Shown in pieces: positions 9,331-18,028 of a stretch of 64,000 bases of DNA. Position 1 is the stretch's first letter; each line of letters begins with the position of its first letter. The notes beneath the pieces are model-generated. The model saw nothing but the letters and a program-made list of their open reading frames with translations, did not search any database and was not told the origin of the DNA. The position numbers and the translations under genes were made by a program. Location: the NCBI RefSeq assembly GCF_006494715.1, contig NZ_CP041151.1, positions 1,736,001 to 1,800,000 of the forward strand, given 5' to 3'. The DNA comes from Shewanella sp. SNU WT4. GTDB taxonomy: Bacteria; Pseudomonadota; Gammaproteobacteria; Enterobacterales; Shewanellaceae.

Positions 9331-9789
9331 ATGAAGTTTGATTTTCGCTTGGGAACGATAGCTGAAGTGTTAGAGGTGGATGCGCAAATACCTGAATTTG
9401 ATGGCAGAACAACTGCAAATAAATTAATGGCTACATTAACAGCTAAAGCGCACTTAATTCTCATCGCAAGTCACAATGACAAGCCAATGGCATACAAAAT
9501 TGGTTATGAGATTTCTGATATTGAGTTCTATAGCTGGCTTGGCGGCGTTGCGCCAAATTATAGAAAACAAGGGGTTGCCACTAAGCTTCGCGAGCAACAA
9601 GAATTATGGGCGCTTAATCACGGATATAGTGCCATTAGTGTAAAGTCGATGAACCAGTATCAAGCTATGTTGCAGTTGCTCATTGCTAGTGGTTATCAAA
9701 TATCAGGTTACCAAGATAATGGTAGCCCTGAGAATAGTAAAATTAAGTTTATCAAGCAGTTAAGTAAAACCATCAATGAGAATGCTTGA
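9331..9789 (+). CDS. GNAT family N-acetyltransferase, likely integron cassette gene
   Basis: 152 residues with the GNAT core: beta strands around HLILIASHNDKPMAYKIGYE, motif A GGVAPNYRKQGVATKLREQQ (the Q/RxxGxG/A acetyl-CoA loop), and a C-terminal YQAMLQLLIASGY segment. The substrate is unknown; the enzyme would transfer acetyl from acetyl-CoA to an amine. The start ATG follows AAAGGTAAATATGG, with AAAGG as ribosome binding site, about 20 bases after the end of the attC site, the spacing typical of a cassette gene. GNAT genes are common in integron cassettes. No second attC is clear after the stop codon; CTTGAGGCGTTT at the 3' end resembles a reversed attC end only weakly. Confidence 0.85.
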   Translation: MKFDFRLGTIAEVLEVDAQIPEFDGRTTANKLMATLTAKAHLILIASHNDKPMAYKIGYEISDIEFYSWLGGVAPNYRKQGVATKLREQQELWALNHGYSAISVKSMNQYQAMLQLLIASGYQISGYQDNGSPENSKIKFIKQLSKTINENA

Positions 9790-9922
9790 GGCGTTTAAAA
9801 GTGAACGCAATCAATAAGCGGTAACGCCAAAGCTAATTAAGCTGTGACTAATCGTGATTAACTCTTTGGCTAAGATTGCGCTTGCGGCATAATGGCGGCA
9901 ATTTCATTACCGAGCCGTAAAA

Positions 9923-10192
9923 ATGGATAATCAGCAAGAAAGTTACATGACTGAAGAAACCTTGATTGAAACCGTCGAAAATCAAATCGCCGACGGTGAG
10001 CCAAAAAAGGTGAAAGAGACGTTAATGCGTTTAGTGATGACAGGTACGCCGCGCGAAGAAGCGATTGAGTGGATGGCCTGTGCGCTGGCGATTGAAGTCA
10101 GTGATGTCATGCTTAATGGCGCCAAGTTTAACGAAAAGCGTTATAGCCAACATTTAGATGCCATGCCAAATTTAGATTGGATGGAAGACTAA
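9923..10192 (+). CDS. Small acidic protein of unknown function
   Basis: 89 residues, acidic, predicted helical, with no signal peptide or membrane segment. I do not recognise a family. The centre carries TPREEAIEWMACALAIEV and the C-terminus ends LDWMED. Two starts are possible: the first ATG has little ribosome binding site, whereas the ATG at 9947 (MTEETLIETV) is preceded by AAGAAAG at good distance, so the shorter 81-residue form is plausible. It is a single-gene unit with its own hairpin terminator. Codon use resembles its neighbours, and the lack of frame interruptions argues for a real gene. Confidence 0.65.
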   Translation: MDNQQESYMTEETLIETVENQIADGEPKKVKETLMRLVMTGTPREEAIEWMACALAIEVSDVMLNGAKFNEKRYSQHLDAMPNLDWMED

Positions 10193-10210
10193 ACTTAGGT
10201 CTTTACCCAT

Positions 10211-10254
10211 TTAAAAAAATGAATATCGCCATTGCTGGCCATATTCATTTTTTT
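10211..10254. terminator. Bidirectional hairpin terminator
   Basis: AAAAAATGAATAT and ATATTCATTTTTT pair across a short inner GCC/GGC stem, with an A run before and a T run after. It can end both the acidic-protein gene and the facing J-like gene. Confidence 0.8.
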
Positions 10255-10329
10255 TACCTTAAGCCCCAATAGCTAGCCCCCGCACTTAATACCAAGCCAC
10301 CATTGCAAGCCACTGTCGCGTGCATCTTC

Positions 10330-10908
10330 CTAGCTCGCGAGTCCAATCCCTGCGATTAACAGCAACCACAGCAAATTTGTGCCCCAAAAAAGTGGTTTAA
10401 AGTTTAGGCGGGCGCGCTTAGCAGCTGGGGTTGGTATCTTGGCTGCGGTTAATGCTGGGGCTAATGTCGGCGCGGCAAGATTGGCTTCAATGCCCATACT
10501 TTTAACCAGATTAGTGACCCTAAGGTATTCACGCGAATGCAATAATTCACTGCGAAACGCCAGTGATAAGCGCGGTGAAATCATCTTTAAGCTGGTTTCA
10601 AGTAAGCGCACTTCGGGGTAACTCGATTCAATCGTGACCCAATCTTCATAACTGCGTTTAGTTGAAAGCTGCAAATTGTAATGCTGGATAAGCTGGTCTT
10701 TATATGCGCTATCATAGGCTTGGCGCGATTCCGGATGCGATAGCAAGCGATAGGCCGCGGTTATGTCATCCAGCATCAATTTGGCATAGACCTTAGAGCC
10801 GCGCTCAAAGGCTAAGTGATACTCTTGCTGCAGTTCATCATAGGCTTGTTCAATGTGCGCTAAGGTGGCACCAAAATCTAATTTTAAGGTTAGGTATGGG
10901 TTGTTCAT
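10330..10908 (-). CDS. J-like domain membrane protein lacking HPD
   Basis: 192 residues. The N-terminal 70 residues follow the helical pattern of a DnaJ J-domain (PYLTLKLDFGATLAHIEQAYDEL..., then AAYRLLSHPESRQAYD, where the last helix closely matches the J-domain end). The HPD tripeptide that triggers Hsp70 ATPase activity is absent; the corresponding loop reads YHLAFERGS. A Pro/Ala-rich linker (about 150-165) leads to one C-terminal membrane helix (WGTNLLWLLLIAGIGL), making it a tail-anchored protein facing the cytoplasm. Without HPD it probably does not stimulate DnaK; it may be a structural J-like protein. The gene stands alone and is divergent from the LysR gene. Confidence 0.65.
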   Translation of the reverse strand: MNNPYLTLKLDFGATLAHIEQAYDELQQEYHLAFERGSKVYAKLMLDDITAAYRLLSHPESRQAYDSAYKDQLIQHYNLQLSTKRSYEDWVTIESSYPEVRLLETSLKMISPRLSLAFRSELLHSREYLRVTNLVKSMGIEANLAAPTLAPALTAAKIPTPAAKRARLNFKPLFWGTNLLWLLLIAGIGLAS

Positions 10909-11371
10909 GGGTAATTACAAACAATGACAAAATGCAGGTGATGACTCCTTGACCTCACTCTGTCGGTGAATGATTGGACTTAGCCCCTGGCTGAGTCGCT
11001 GCGAGATGTTAGTGGCTTACATCAGGTTGCGCCCACTGCTTAGTGGTTACTTAGTTAAGATTGTCTTGTGACTGTTTATGCCAGTAATTAACTGTGGGCG
11101 GTATTTATTGCTGATGACTTTAAGTAATCGCAGTGGATTATATCGCTATCGTTTTGTTGTTGTTTGATTTTTGCTCATGCGTGTGAGCTTTGGCACAAAA
11201 AATACTGCGCCATTATGTTGGCTGGTGCCGCTATTTTGGCTAAAGGCTGAAAGACAAGCCTAGTCATATTGGTGAGGCCATTAGCCGCTCGATATTCTAA
11301 CTGGTTGTTTTATTGTAAGATAAAGGCGCTATGTTGCGGCGCTTGAAGAGCTCTCTATCACAAGGAAATCT
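10909..11371. other. Divergent intergenic region, J-like gene / LysR gene
   Basis: 463 bases without a gene, presumably holding both promoters. The only site I can suggest is the CRP-like sequence listed at 11182. A ribosome binding site (AAGGAAATCT) precedes the LysR ATG. Confidence 0.5.
11182..11197. promoter_or_regulatory. Possible CRP site
   Basis: TGTGA-GCTTTG-GCACA matches 9 of 10 consensus half-site bases (TGTGA-N6-TCACA). It lies about 175 bases upstream of the LysR gene and about 275 upstream of the J-like gene, so either could be the target. This is a match by eye only. Confidence 0.35.
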
Positions 11372-12349
11372 ATGTCATTAGTTCAACAGTTGGCGCTTTT
11401 TATCGATGTCGTGCAGCAGCAATCTTTTACTAAAGCCGCAGCGCTGCATGATATGGATAACTCATCCTTATCGAAACAGATTAAAAAGCTGGAAACTGAA
11501 CTTGGGGTGCAATTACTTAATCGCTCCACGCGCTCGTTTGCGTTGACGCCCGCTGGCGAAGAGATATTGCAGCAAGCCTATCAGTTGGTGGATACCTTGC
11601 ATCAGGTGCGTTTAATTGCTGACTCGTATCTGGCAGAACCTAAAGGGCGCATTCGCATTACCGCGCCTTTGCATATTGGGCAACTGTACCTGCAACCTGT
11701 GATCACTGACTTTATGCAGCGTTTTCCTGAGGTTGAGATAGTGCTGCTGATGGATGATAAGCGCTCGGATATTATTTCTGATCATTTCGATGTAGCGTTT
11801 CGCTTAGCGCGCTTAGATGATTCAAGCTTAATCGCCAAAAAGATTGCCGATATTCGAGTTGTGACTTTGGCATCCGATGCCTTTATTGAGCGTTATGGCG
11901 CAGTGAAAACCCCAGAAGAACTCTCCCATTTACCGGCGGTGATTTACAGTAACGGCAGCTTAACTGTGGATATGATGCGCTTTAATGAGCAGCCAGGCTC
12001 TAAGCGCTTTATTGATTACCCTATGCAGGGCAATTATAAAGTGAATGATGTTAGAAGCTTACTTGAAGCCGTGCAGGCGGGGTTAGGTTACGCCACTATC
12101 GCCTCATCTGTGCTTTACCGACCGCTTGCCGACATGCAGTTAAGGCCGCTATTAACTGAGTATGCCCATGATAATCAAGGTTTAGCGTTATATGCCTTGT
12201 ATCCCCACCGACGCAAAACCGCCTTAGTCACAGAATTTATTGCCGCGGTAGAAAACTACATAGGTGCCATCCCGCGCTGGGAGCAGCATATTCCAGATTT
12301 TGATCGTTATTATCACATCAAGCCGTTTGATGATGGCGCGAAGAAGTGA
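11372..12349 (+). CDS. LysR family transcriptional regulator
   Basis: 325 residues. The N-terminal winged helix-turn-helix is clear (FIDVVQQQSFTKAAALHDMDNSSLSKQIKKLETELGVQLLNRSTR, about 10-55). A linker helix and a periplasmic-binding-protein-like effector domain follow (about 90-295). The subgroup resembles the AaeR/DsdC-like 'CrgA' type, with GRIRITAPLHIGQLYLQP at the domain start. The effector is unknown. It does not face an obvious target gene: upstream is the J-like gene on the other strand, and downstream the NfsB nitroreductase converges on it. Regulation of itself or of the nitroreductase is only a guess. Confidence 0.9.
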   Translation: MSLVQQLALFIDVVQQQSFTKAAALHDMDNSSLSKQIKKLETELGVQLLNRSTRSFALTPAGEEILQQAYQLVDTLHQVRLIADSYLAEPKGRIRITAPLHIGQLYLQPVITDFMQRFPEVEIVLLMDDKRSDIISDHFDVAFRLARLDDSSLIAKKIADIRVVTLASDAFIERYGAVKTPEELSHLPAVIYSNGSLTVDMMRFNEQPGSKRFIDYPMQGNYKVNDVRSLLEAVQAGLGYATIASSVLYRPLADMQLRPLLTEYAHDNQGLALYALYPHRRKTALVTEFIAAVENYIGAIPRWEQHIPDFDRYYHIKPFDDGAKK

Positions 12350-12430
12350 GTGGATCCGTGAGTGAATAGTTGAATGATGAGCCTAGCAATCTAGGGCATG
12401 ATTCAACATTTGCAACCAAGCAAGCAACTA

Positions 12431-12460
12431 AGCACTTAGCAACTCAGCACTTAGCAACTC
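12431..12460. repeat. 15-bp perfect tandem repeat, two copies
   Basis: AGCACTTAGCAACTC is repeated exactly, flanked by partial copies (AAGCAACTA before, AGTAACCAAGC after). It lies in the gap between the LysR and nitroreductase genes. Confidence 0.8.
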
Positions 12461-12477
12461 AGTAACCAAGCGCAAAT

Positions 12478-12512
12478 AGCAAAAAGGCCAGAATAGTGTC
12501 TGGCCTTGGGTT
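12478..12512 (-). terminator. Rho-independent terminator of the nitroreductase gene
   Basis: AAGGCCAGA / TCTGGCCTT with a 6-base loop. On the minus strand the stem is followed by TTTTT, so it serves the nitroreductase gene. Confidence 0.75.
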
Positions 12513-12542
12513 TGCTGCGGCTAATGTTACATACCAGGCAAG

Positions 12543-12580
12543 CTAACTAAGTAGACTAACTAAGTAGACTAGCTAAGTAA
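12543..12580. repeat. 13-bp tandem repeat, two copies plus a partial third
   Basis: CTAACTAAGTAGA occurs twice in tandem, followed by CTAGCTAAGTA. It is next to the 3' end of the nitroreductase gene and is distinct in sequence from the 15-bp repeat at 12431. Confidence 0.75.
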
Positions 12581-12600
12581 TGCTAAGCCTTAACGTCCGA

Positions 12601-13260
12601 TTAGATAACAGTAATGACATCTTCTATGGGTAAGCGTGCTTTAGGCAGGCCATAGTTATAGTCTTCATTGTCTTTGTGATAGCCAAGCGCCAACGCAAAA
12701 TCACACACATAACCGTCGAGTTCTTCTTTAAACAACTCACCAATTAAGGCCGAATCTACGCCTTCCATCGGGGTTGAGGCTATGCCCATACGCGCTAAAG
12801 TATGCAAGGTGTTGCCTAAGGCGATATAGGTTTGCGCCTTGGTCCAGTGACCATTAAAACCCGACTCATCGGTATTTAATTCAGCAAAAGCGTAAGCATT
12901 ATCTAGCATGTAATTGTATTTATCCGCGGGCAGATGGCCTGAGGTCACTTCAGCATCCACCACTTTCTTGTACTGATCTTTAGTAAAATGCGGATTGTAA
13001 GCAAACAAAATAGTGTGCGACGCTTCTTTAGCATGGGGCTGATTAAACTGGAAGTTATTGGCAAATGAATCATGAAAACGCTGCTTAGCGGCCTCACTTT
13101 CTAGCACGATAAACTTCCATGGCTGTGCATTGATTGACGAGGCCGATAAACGAATGGCTTGTTTAATCACCTCCATATCATCTGCACTAATACGTTGGCT
13201 AGCATCATATTTCTTGGCAGTATAACGAGACATTAAATCGGCAATAATTGGGTGAGTCAT
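12601..13260 (-). CDS. NfsB-type NAD(P)H nitroreductase
   Basis: 219 residues, the length of E. coli NfsB (217) and collinear with it. The FMN-binding N-terminus SRYTAKKYDASQRIS, the LSASSINAQPWKFIVLES stretch and the C-terminal YNYGLPKARLPIEDVI all match the family, as does PMEGVDSALI. The enzyme would be a cytosolic FMN homodimer reducing nitro compounds or quinones with NAD(P)H by two-electron steps. It is a single-gene unit with a terminator. The physiological substrate is unknown. It converges on the LysR gene, so control by that regulator is possible but not shown. Confidence 0.88.
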   Translation of the reverse strand: MTHPIIADLMSRYTAKKYDASQRISADDMEVIKQAIRLSASSINAQPWKFIVLESEAAKQRFHDSFANNFQFNQPHAKEASHTILFAYNPHFTKDQYKKVVDAEVTSGHLPADKYNYMLDNAYAFAELNTDESGFNGHWTKAQTYIALGNTLHTLARMGIASTPMEGVDSALIGELFKEELDGYVCDFALALGYHKDNEDYNYGLPKARLPIEDVITVI

Positions 13261-13553
13261 ACACTTTCCTCGTCAAAACAATGTGGCAGACCAAACAGGG
13301 CTTGGCGTTATTAATGACGGCACAATACCTGAAGCGTTAATCAAGCAACACGGCCGATAATTCCAATCACTATGGACAATTAGTTCCATAATCCGCGCAA
13401 CGGGCGTGCGGGCAGTCAGACGCATTTCGACTTAAGCAGGTAACAAGGGATTGAGATCCCATTCTGGCTTAGCCAAATAATGTTTCATGTAATGGCAAGG
13501 CATTAGTCGGTTACACTCAAGCTAATTAATCGATAACCTAACGAGTATTCATT

Positions 13554-14537
13554 ATGACTTTTACCGCCTTGGTATTAAATCAGCAAGATAAGCGCACGAT
13601 TGCCAGTATTGAGCAGCTCGATGACAGCGTGTTGCCTGCGGGCGATGTGACTGTGGCAGTGCAATACAGCTCACTTAATTATAAAGATGGCTTAGCTATT
13701 ACTGGGCGCGGGCGAATTATTCGTGAATTTCCTATGGTGCCTGGCATTGATTTTGTTGGCACTGTCATTGATTCCAGCGACGCGCGCTATCAAGCCGGTG
13801 ATAACGTGGTGCTAACAGGTTGGGGCGTAGGTGAAAACCATTGGGGCGGCATGGCGCAAAAAGCGCGGGTAAACGCCGATTGGTTAGTGCCATTAGTAGA
13901 CGGCTTAACGCCGCAGCGCAGCATGATGATAGGTACTGCTGGCTTAACCGCTATGCTGTGCGTGCAATCGTTAATGGATGCTGGCATTACCCCTGAGCGC
14001 GGTGAAGTCTTAGTTACTGGTGCTAGCGGCGGCGTGGGTTCAGTCGCGGTAAGCTTATTAGCGCAATTAGGGTATCAAGTGGCCGCTGTGACTGGCCGCG
14101 CCGCCGCTAATGGCGCCATGCTGACCGAATTAGGGGCTAAGCGCATTATTGAGCGCAGCGAGTTTGAACAAGATGCTCGCCCACTAGAGAAGCAATTGTG
14201 GGCTGGCGCTATTGATACCGTTGGCAGCAAAGTGTTAGCTAAGGTATTAAGCCAAATGGATTATAACGGCGCCGTGGCGGCCTGCGGTTTAGCCGGCGGT
14301 TTTGATTTACCTACTACGGTAATGCCATTTATTTTACGCAACGTAAGTTTGCGCGGCGTCGATTCAGTGCAATGCCCGTATCCACAGCGCCTGCAAGCCT
14401 GGCAGCGCTTAGCTAAGTTATTGCCAGCTAGTTACTTTAGTGCGGCGTGCCGCGAAGTGGCATTAACAGATGTTGCTAGCTGCGCCGATGCTATTACCCA
14501 AGGTCAAATCACTGGCCGCGTATTAGTTAAGCTGTAA
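13554..14537 (+). CDS. acuI: Acrylyl-CoA reductase AcuI/YhdH
   Basis: 327 residues, collinear with E. coli AcuI (YhdH) along the whole length: SSLNYKDGLAITGRGRIIREFPMVPGIDFVGTV, LTGWGVGENHWGGMAQ, GTAGLTAMLCVQSL and the NADPH-binding GASGGVGSVAV. It is a zinc-free medium-chain dehydrogenase/reductase. The family enzyme reduces acryloyl-CoA to propionyl-CoA with NADPH, which detoxifies acrylate from DMSP or 3-hydroxypropionate breakdown; this suits a marine bacterium. No dmd or acu partner genes lie nearby, so it may act as a general detoxifying reductase. It is a single-gene unit. Confidence 0.93.
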   Translation: MTFTALVLNQQDKRTIASIEQLDDSVLPAGDVTVAVQYSSLNYKDGLAITGRGRIIREFPMVPGIDFVGTVIDSSDARYQAGDNVVLTGWGVGENHWGGMAQKARVNADWLVPLVDGLTPQRSMMIGTAGLTAMLCVQSLMDAGITPERGEVLVTGASGGVGSVAVSLLAQLGYQVAAVTGRAAANGAMLTELGAKRIIERSEFEQDARPLEKQLWAGAIDTVGSKVLAKVLSQMDYNGAVAACGLAGGFDLPTTVMPFILRNVSLRGVDSVQCPYPQRLQAWQRLAKLLPASYFSAACREVALTDVASCADAITQGQITGRVLVKL

Positions 14538-14846
14538 TCACAGCAATAGTTAACTGAGCTTTTATTTAGCAGAGCTTACTCTTAACCACATTAGTTAAGG
14601 GCGAGTTCTGCTAATGCTTTCCTCACTCCTCTTTCCTCAAGCATTCCTCAAATATTTAAGCCTTGGCCTTGCTGCGTTTGTGCCTTACTGAGCTTGCTTT
14701 GCGCAAACTCAGCGTTAGATAGATTAAAGCGATAAGCCCAATCTGGCGAAAACGGCGTAAACAGCCTTAAGTGAATGGCGATTAACTTGTCGTGCACCTT
14801 GGGATTGCTTATGGTAGATAACATAAGTTCAGCCCATGAGGATGCT
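14538..14846. other. Intergenic region before the phosphohexomutase gene
   Basis: About 309 bases. An in-frame extension of the mutase ORF starts at 14775, but I regard it as noncoding leader because the ribosome binding site lies at 14838. A loose inverted repeat (TAGCAGAGCTTACTC near 14567 with GAGTTCTGCTAA near 14601) may end acuI transcription. Confidence 0.4.
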
Positions 14847-16628
14847 ATGAATAGCCATTTAACGCGACAAGTGAATCAATGGATTGCTAACGATCCTGAC
14901 AGTCAAACCCGTGAATATTTGCAAGCGCTGCTTACAAGTAATAATGAGGCTGAGCTTGCATCATTATTTGCTGGCCGCCTAGATTTTGGCACCGCTGGCA
15001 TTCGCGGCGTGGTGGGCGCAGGCCCCATGCGCATGAACCGCTTATTAGTCAGGCAAACTACGGCGGGCCTTGGGCAATATTTAGCTGCGCAAGTGAGCGA
15101 TGCTAAGCGGCGCGGCGTCATTATTGGCTATGATGGTCGCAATGATTCTAAGCAATTTGCCCAAGATACCGCGGCCGTACTGCTAGCTATGGGGTATCAA
15201 GTTAAACTCACTTATCAAGTGGCGCCCACGCCTTTGGTGGCCTTTGGGGTCAAGCACTTTAACTGCGCCGCTGGCATAGTGGTCACTGCTAGTCACAATC
15301 CGCCGCAATACAATGGTTATAAGGTGTATTGGGACAATGGCGCGCAAATTATTACGCCCCATGACACAGGTATAGCGGCTTGCATTCAATCCAAAAGCAC
15401 TGACATCATTAAGCTAATGCCATTAAATGACGGCCTTGCGAGCGGGCAGTTGCAACGTTTAGAGCAAGATTATTACGATATTTATCAGCAAGCTGTGCTT
15501 AATGCTCCTGAGCTTAATGCATCTGAGCTTAAGTCATCGGGCCATGCATCATTGCGCCCCGAACTAGTGTCCATGAGCTATACCGCGATGCACGGCGTAG
15601 GCGCGCCTATGGCTGAGGCGATATTAGCGCAAGCTGGGTTTACTCAAGTGTATTCAGTCGCGGCGCAGCGGTTACCCGATGGCAATTTCCCCACTGTGGC
15701 TTTTCCTAATCCCGAAGAGCCGGGCGCCATGGATTTAGTGATTGCCGAGGCCAAAGCCCATCAGGCATTACTGGCGTGCGCTAATGATCCCGATGCCGAT
15801 CGTTTTGCGGTTGCGGTGCGTAAAGATAATGATGGCGGCGAGAGTGATTATCAGATGCTAAGCGGCGATCAAGTGGGCATATTATTGGGCCACTATTTGC
15901 TAACCCATGCTAAGCACTTGAGCCAAAAGGACGGCGAGGGCGCGCTGGTGGGCAACACTATAGTGTCATCAAGCTTATTAGCTAAAATCGCCGATAGCAT
16001 GGGCGCCACAAGTTTTACGACCTTAACTGGCTTTAAGTGGTTGATGAATGTGGCGCAGCAGCGCCAAACCCAAAAACAACCCTTTTTATTCGCCTATGAA
16101 GAAGCCTTAGGTTATACCGTTGGCAGCACAGTGTGGGATAAAGATGGCTTGAGCGCGCAGTTAGCCTTTGCGCAGTTAACGGCGGAATTAACTCGCCAAG
16201 GTCAAACCATTTGGGACAGATTAAGCGAGATTTATCGTCAATTTGGGCTGCATTTCAATGCGCAAATCAGCATTAAACTTGAGCCTAATACTCCAAATAT
16301 CGGCGAAGGGCTTCGCGCTAAGCCGCCGCTTAAGATTGGAGATGCCAGCGTTATCAGTATTGATGATATTAAAGTGGGCATCCGCACTTTAGCCGATGGC
16401 AGTCAGCAAACCATAGATTTACCCAGCAGTGACGTACTGATTTACCGCCTAGATAATGCTAGCCGCGTGATAGTGAGACCTTCAGGCACTGAGCCCAAAA
16501 TCAAGTGTTATTATGAGGTTATTACCGCTATGGGTTCGGATGAATCATTGGAGAAAGCCAATATTCGCGCCAAGGCGCAGATGGATAGCTTTATTCAAGC
16601 CCATCAAGCATCGCTGCCTAAGGGCTAG
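14847..16628 (+). CDS. Phosphoglucomutase/phosphomannomutase family enzyme
   Basis: 593 residues from the ATG at 14847, chosen because GAGGA ends 5 bases upstream and MNSHLTRQVNQWIAND fits the family N-terminus; an upstream in-frame ATG at 14775 lacks this. The four alpha-D-phosphohexomutase domains are recognisable: GTAGIRG near the start, the phosphoserine loop TASHNPPQYNGYKVYW, the metal loop DPDADRF, the sugar loop YEEALGY, and the phosphate loop RPSGTEPKIKCYYE. It interconverts hexose 1- and 6-phosphates through a bisphosphate intermediate. The roughly 600-residue length and TASHNPPQYNGYK resemble the PgcA/PGM2-like group rather than short ManB/GlmM. Substrate preference (glucose, mannose or pentose) is not decidable here. 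Confidence 0.9.
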   Translation: MNSHLTRQVNQWIANDPDSQTREYLQALLTSNNEAELASLFAGRLDFGTAGIRGVVGAGPMRMNRLLVRQTTAGLGQYLAAQVSDAKRRGVIIGYDGRNDSKQFAQDTAAVLLAMGYQVKLTYQVAPTPLVAFGVKHFNCAAGIVVTASHNPPQYNGYKVYWDNGAQIITPHDTGIAACIQSKSTDIIKLMPLNDGLASGQLQRLEQDYYDIYQQAVLNAPELNASELKSSGHASLRPELVSMSYTAMHGVGAPMAEAILAQAGFTQVYSVAAQRLPDGNFPTVAFPNPEEPGAMDLVIAEAKAHQALLACANDPDADRFAVAVRKDNDGGESDYQMLSGDQVGILLGHYLLTHAKHLSQKDGEGALVGNTIVSSSLLAKIADSMGATSFTTLTGFKWLMNVAQQRQTQKQPFLFAYEEALGYTVGSTVWDKDGLSAQLAFAQLTAELTRQGQTIWDRLSEIYRQFGLHFNAQISIKLEPNTPNIGEGLRAKPPLKIGDASVISIDDIKVGIRTLADGSQQTIDLPSSDVLIYRLDNASRVIVRPSGTEPKIKCYYEVITAMGSDESLEKANIRAKAQMDSFIQAHQASLPKG

Positions 16629-16679
16629 GGCTCAGGCTAAGTCCAAGGGCTAGGACTATGAGCTTGGGTTAACACCAGC

Positions 16680-16710
16680 GCCCCAGGTTGCTAATAATCT
16701 GGGGCTCTTT
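16680..16710 (+). terminator. Terminator-like hairpin after the phosphohexomutase gene
   Basis: GCCCCAG / CTGGGGC with a 12-base loop, followed by TCTTT. Moderate strength. Confidence 0.55.
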
Positions 16711-16896
16711 CTGGTTAATTTACAACTATCAGCCGTCATCCTTTGGCAACTGTGGTATAACGCCTAGGTCATTGATTAGGTGTTATGAATTGAGCTTACT
16801 CGCTCGTTAAGCACTGGCGCTAAACATTTTATCTAACAATCATGACAGGCGATTAAGCCAAATAACTAAACCAAAAAATTAAGCCAAATCAGCCCC

Positions 16897-17391
16897 ATGA
16901 AGCCGAAACTACACCAAAGCCATATTTGTATTGCATTGCCTGCGCTGATTCATCGTATTGGCCGCGAGGTGGTCACTGAAGCGCAGCTTATTGCCGCGCA
17001 CCATCACTGCGCTATTGCGCGCGTGCGCCGTTCACGCCATTGGCAACTGACTGGCAAGGCTATGGATATCTCGGCATTTAGAGCATGGTTAGCTGCAGCA
17101 TTAGCCACGCGAGTGGCTGTGATGGGCGGTAATAGTAAAAGTCACAATGACAGTAGCAATACCAAGATCAGCGGGCTTGTGGTTATTAATACCGCTGCGA
17201 ATTGGCCGTACTTGCTTAAAAAGATGAATGATGGGCTTATCCCCCATGCCGATAAGTTGGAAACTCTCACTCAAAAACTGGCGCGCTTACTGCGGGAGTC
17301 GCCCACTATCACCTTGCATGAATTAATGCTGCAAACCGATTGCAGTGAATCGCAAGCGCGCCTTGCCCGTTTAAGTAGTGATACTTGGTAG
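16897..17391 (+). CDS. Ribosome recycling factor-like (RRF_GI) family protein, tentative
   Basis: 164 residues, basic. The first 65 residues (IALPALIHRIGREVVTEAQLIAAHHHCAIARVRRSRHWQLTG) resemble what I remember of the small RRF_GI family of Vibrio and Shewanella; the name is historical and no recycling activity is implied. A Ser/Asn-rich low-complexity stretch lies at about 75-92, and a helical C-terminal part (about 125-164) ends in a helix-turn-helix-like LHELMLQTDCSESQARLARL. No signal or membrane segment. Basic charge and a possible helix-turn-helix hint at nucleic-acid binding. The gene stands alone upstream of the dCMP deaminase gene with a 158-base gap. Confidence 0.55.
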   Translation: MKPKLHQSHICIALPALIHRIGREVVTEAQLIAAHHHCAIARVRRSRHWQLTGKAMDISAFRAWLAAALATRVAVMGGNSKSHNDSSNTKISGLVVINTAANWPYLLKKMNDGLIPHADKLETLTQKLARLLRESPTITLHELMLQTDCSESQARLARLSSDTW

Positions 17392-17549
17392 CGGCTTCTT
17401 GATAATCATATTATGGGTGCGCCGACTTAAGTGAAATGGCTAACTATCAGGCTCCATGGCTATTTGCGGTTGATTTATCTTGAAGTGGGATAGAAAATAG
17501 CGCCTGATGAGAGTGCTAAATTTTTGCAACACAACAAGGATACGACCTG

Positions 17550-17999
17550 ATGATGACTAAATGGGCGACACGTTTTTTACAAATGGCAGAGCTGGTAGCT
17601 TCGTGGAGTAAAGATCCTTCGACCCAAGTTGGCGCTGTGATCACTGAAAATAATCGTATTGTGTCGCTTGGTTTTAACGGTTATCCCCATGGTATTTCCG
17701 ATAGCGCCGAGACTGATAACCGTGAGATGAAGCTATTAAAAACCTTACACGCCGAAGAGAACGCCATTCTTTACGCTAAGCGCGACTTAAGTGGTTGCGA
17801 GATTTGGGTCACTCATTTCCCTTGCCCTAATTGCGCTGCCAAAATCATTCAAACTGGCATAAGCGCCGTGCATAGCCCAGCACCAAGCCCAGATTTCTTA
17901 TCGCGCTGGGGCGATAAAATCCAAATTAGCCAAGATATGTTTGAGCAAGTCGGCGTGACTGTGGATTGGTTACCGCGCGATGTGAATGCTAAAGAGTAG
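17550..17999 (+). CDS. dCMP deaminase family zinc enzyme
   Basis: 149 residues of the cytidine/deoxycytidylate deaminase fold. The zinc site is explicit: HAEENAI (His ligand and catalytic Glu) and PCPNCAAKI (two Cys ligands). The early SKDPSTQVGAVI and GFNGYPHG segments are typical of dCMP deaminases, which convert dCMP to dUMP for thymidylate synthesis. Two adjacent ATG codons at 17550 and 17553 follow AAGGATACGACCTG; either may start. No dTTP/dCTP allosteric signature can be judged by eye. A single-gene unit. Confidence 0.85.
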   Translation: MMTKWATRFLQMAELVASWSKDPSTQVGAVITENNRIVSLGFNGYPHGISDSAETDNREMKLLKTLHAEENAILYAKRDLSGCEIWVTHFPCPNCAAKIIQTGISAVHSPAPSPDFLSRWGDKIQISQDMFEQVGVTVDWLPRDVNAKE

Positions 18000-18028
18000 A
18001 AGTTAAGTGCCAAGGGGTTAACGCTTAG

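Noticed and set aside
9785..9810. Second attC after the GNAT gene
   Set aside because: Only CTTGAGGCGTTT resembles a reversed attC end; no paired half or GTTRRRY core follows.
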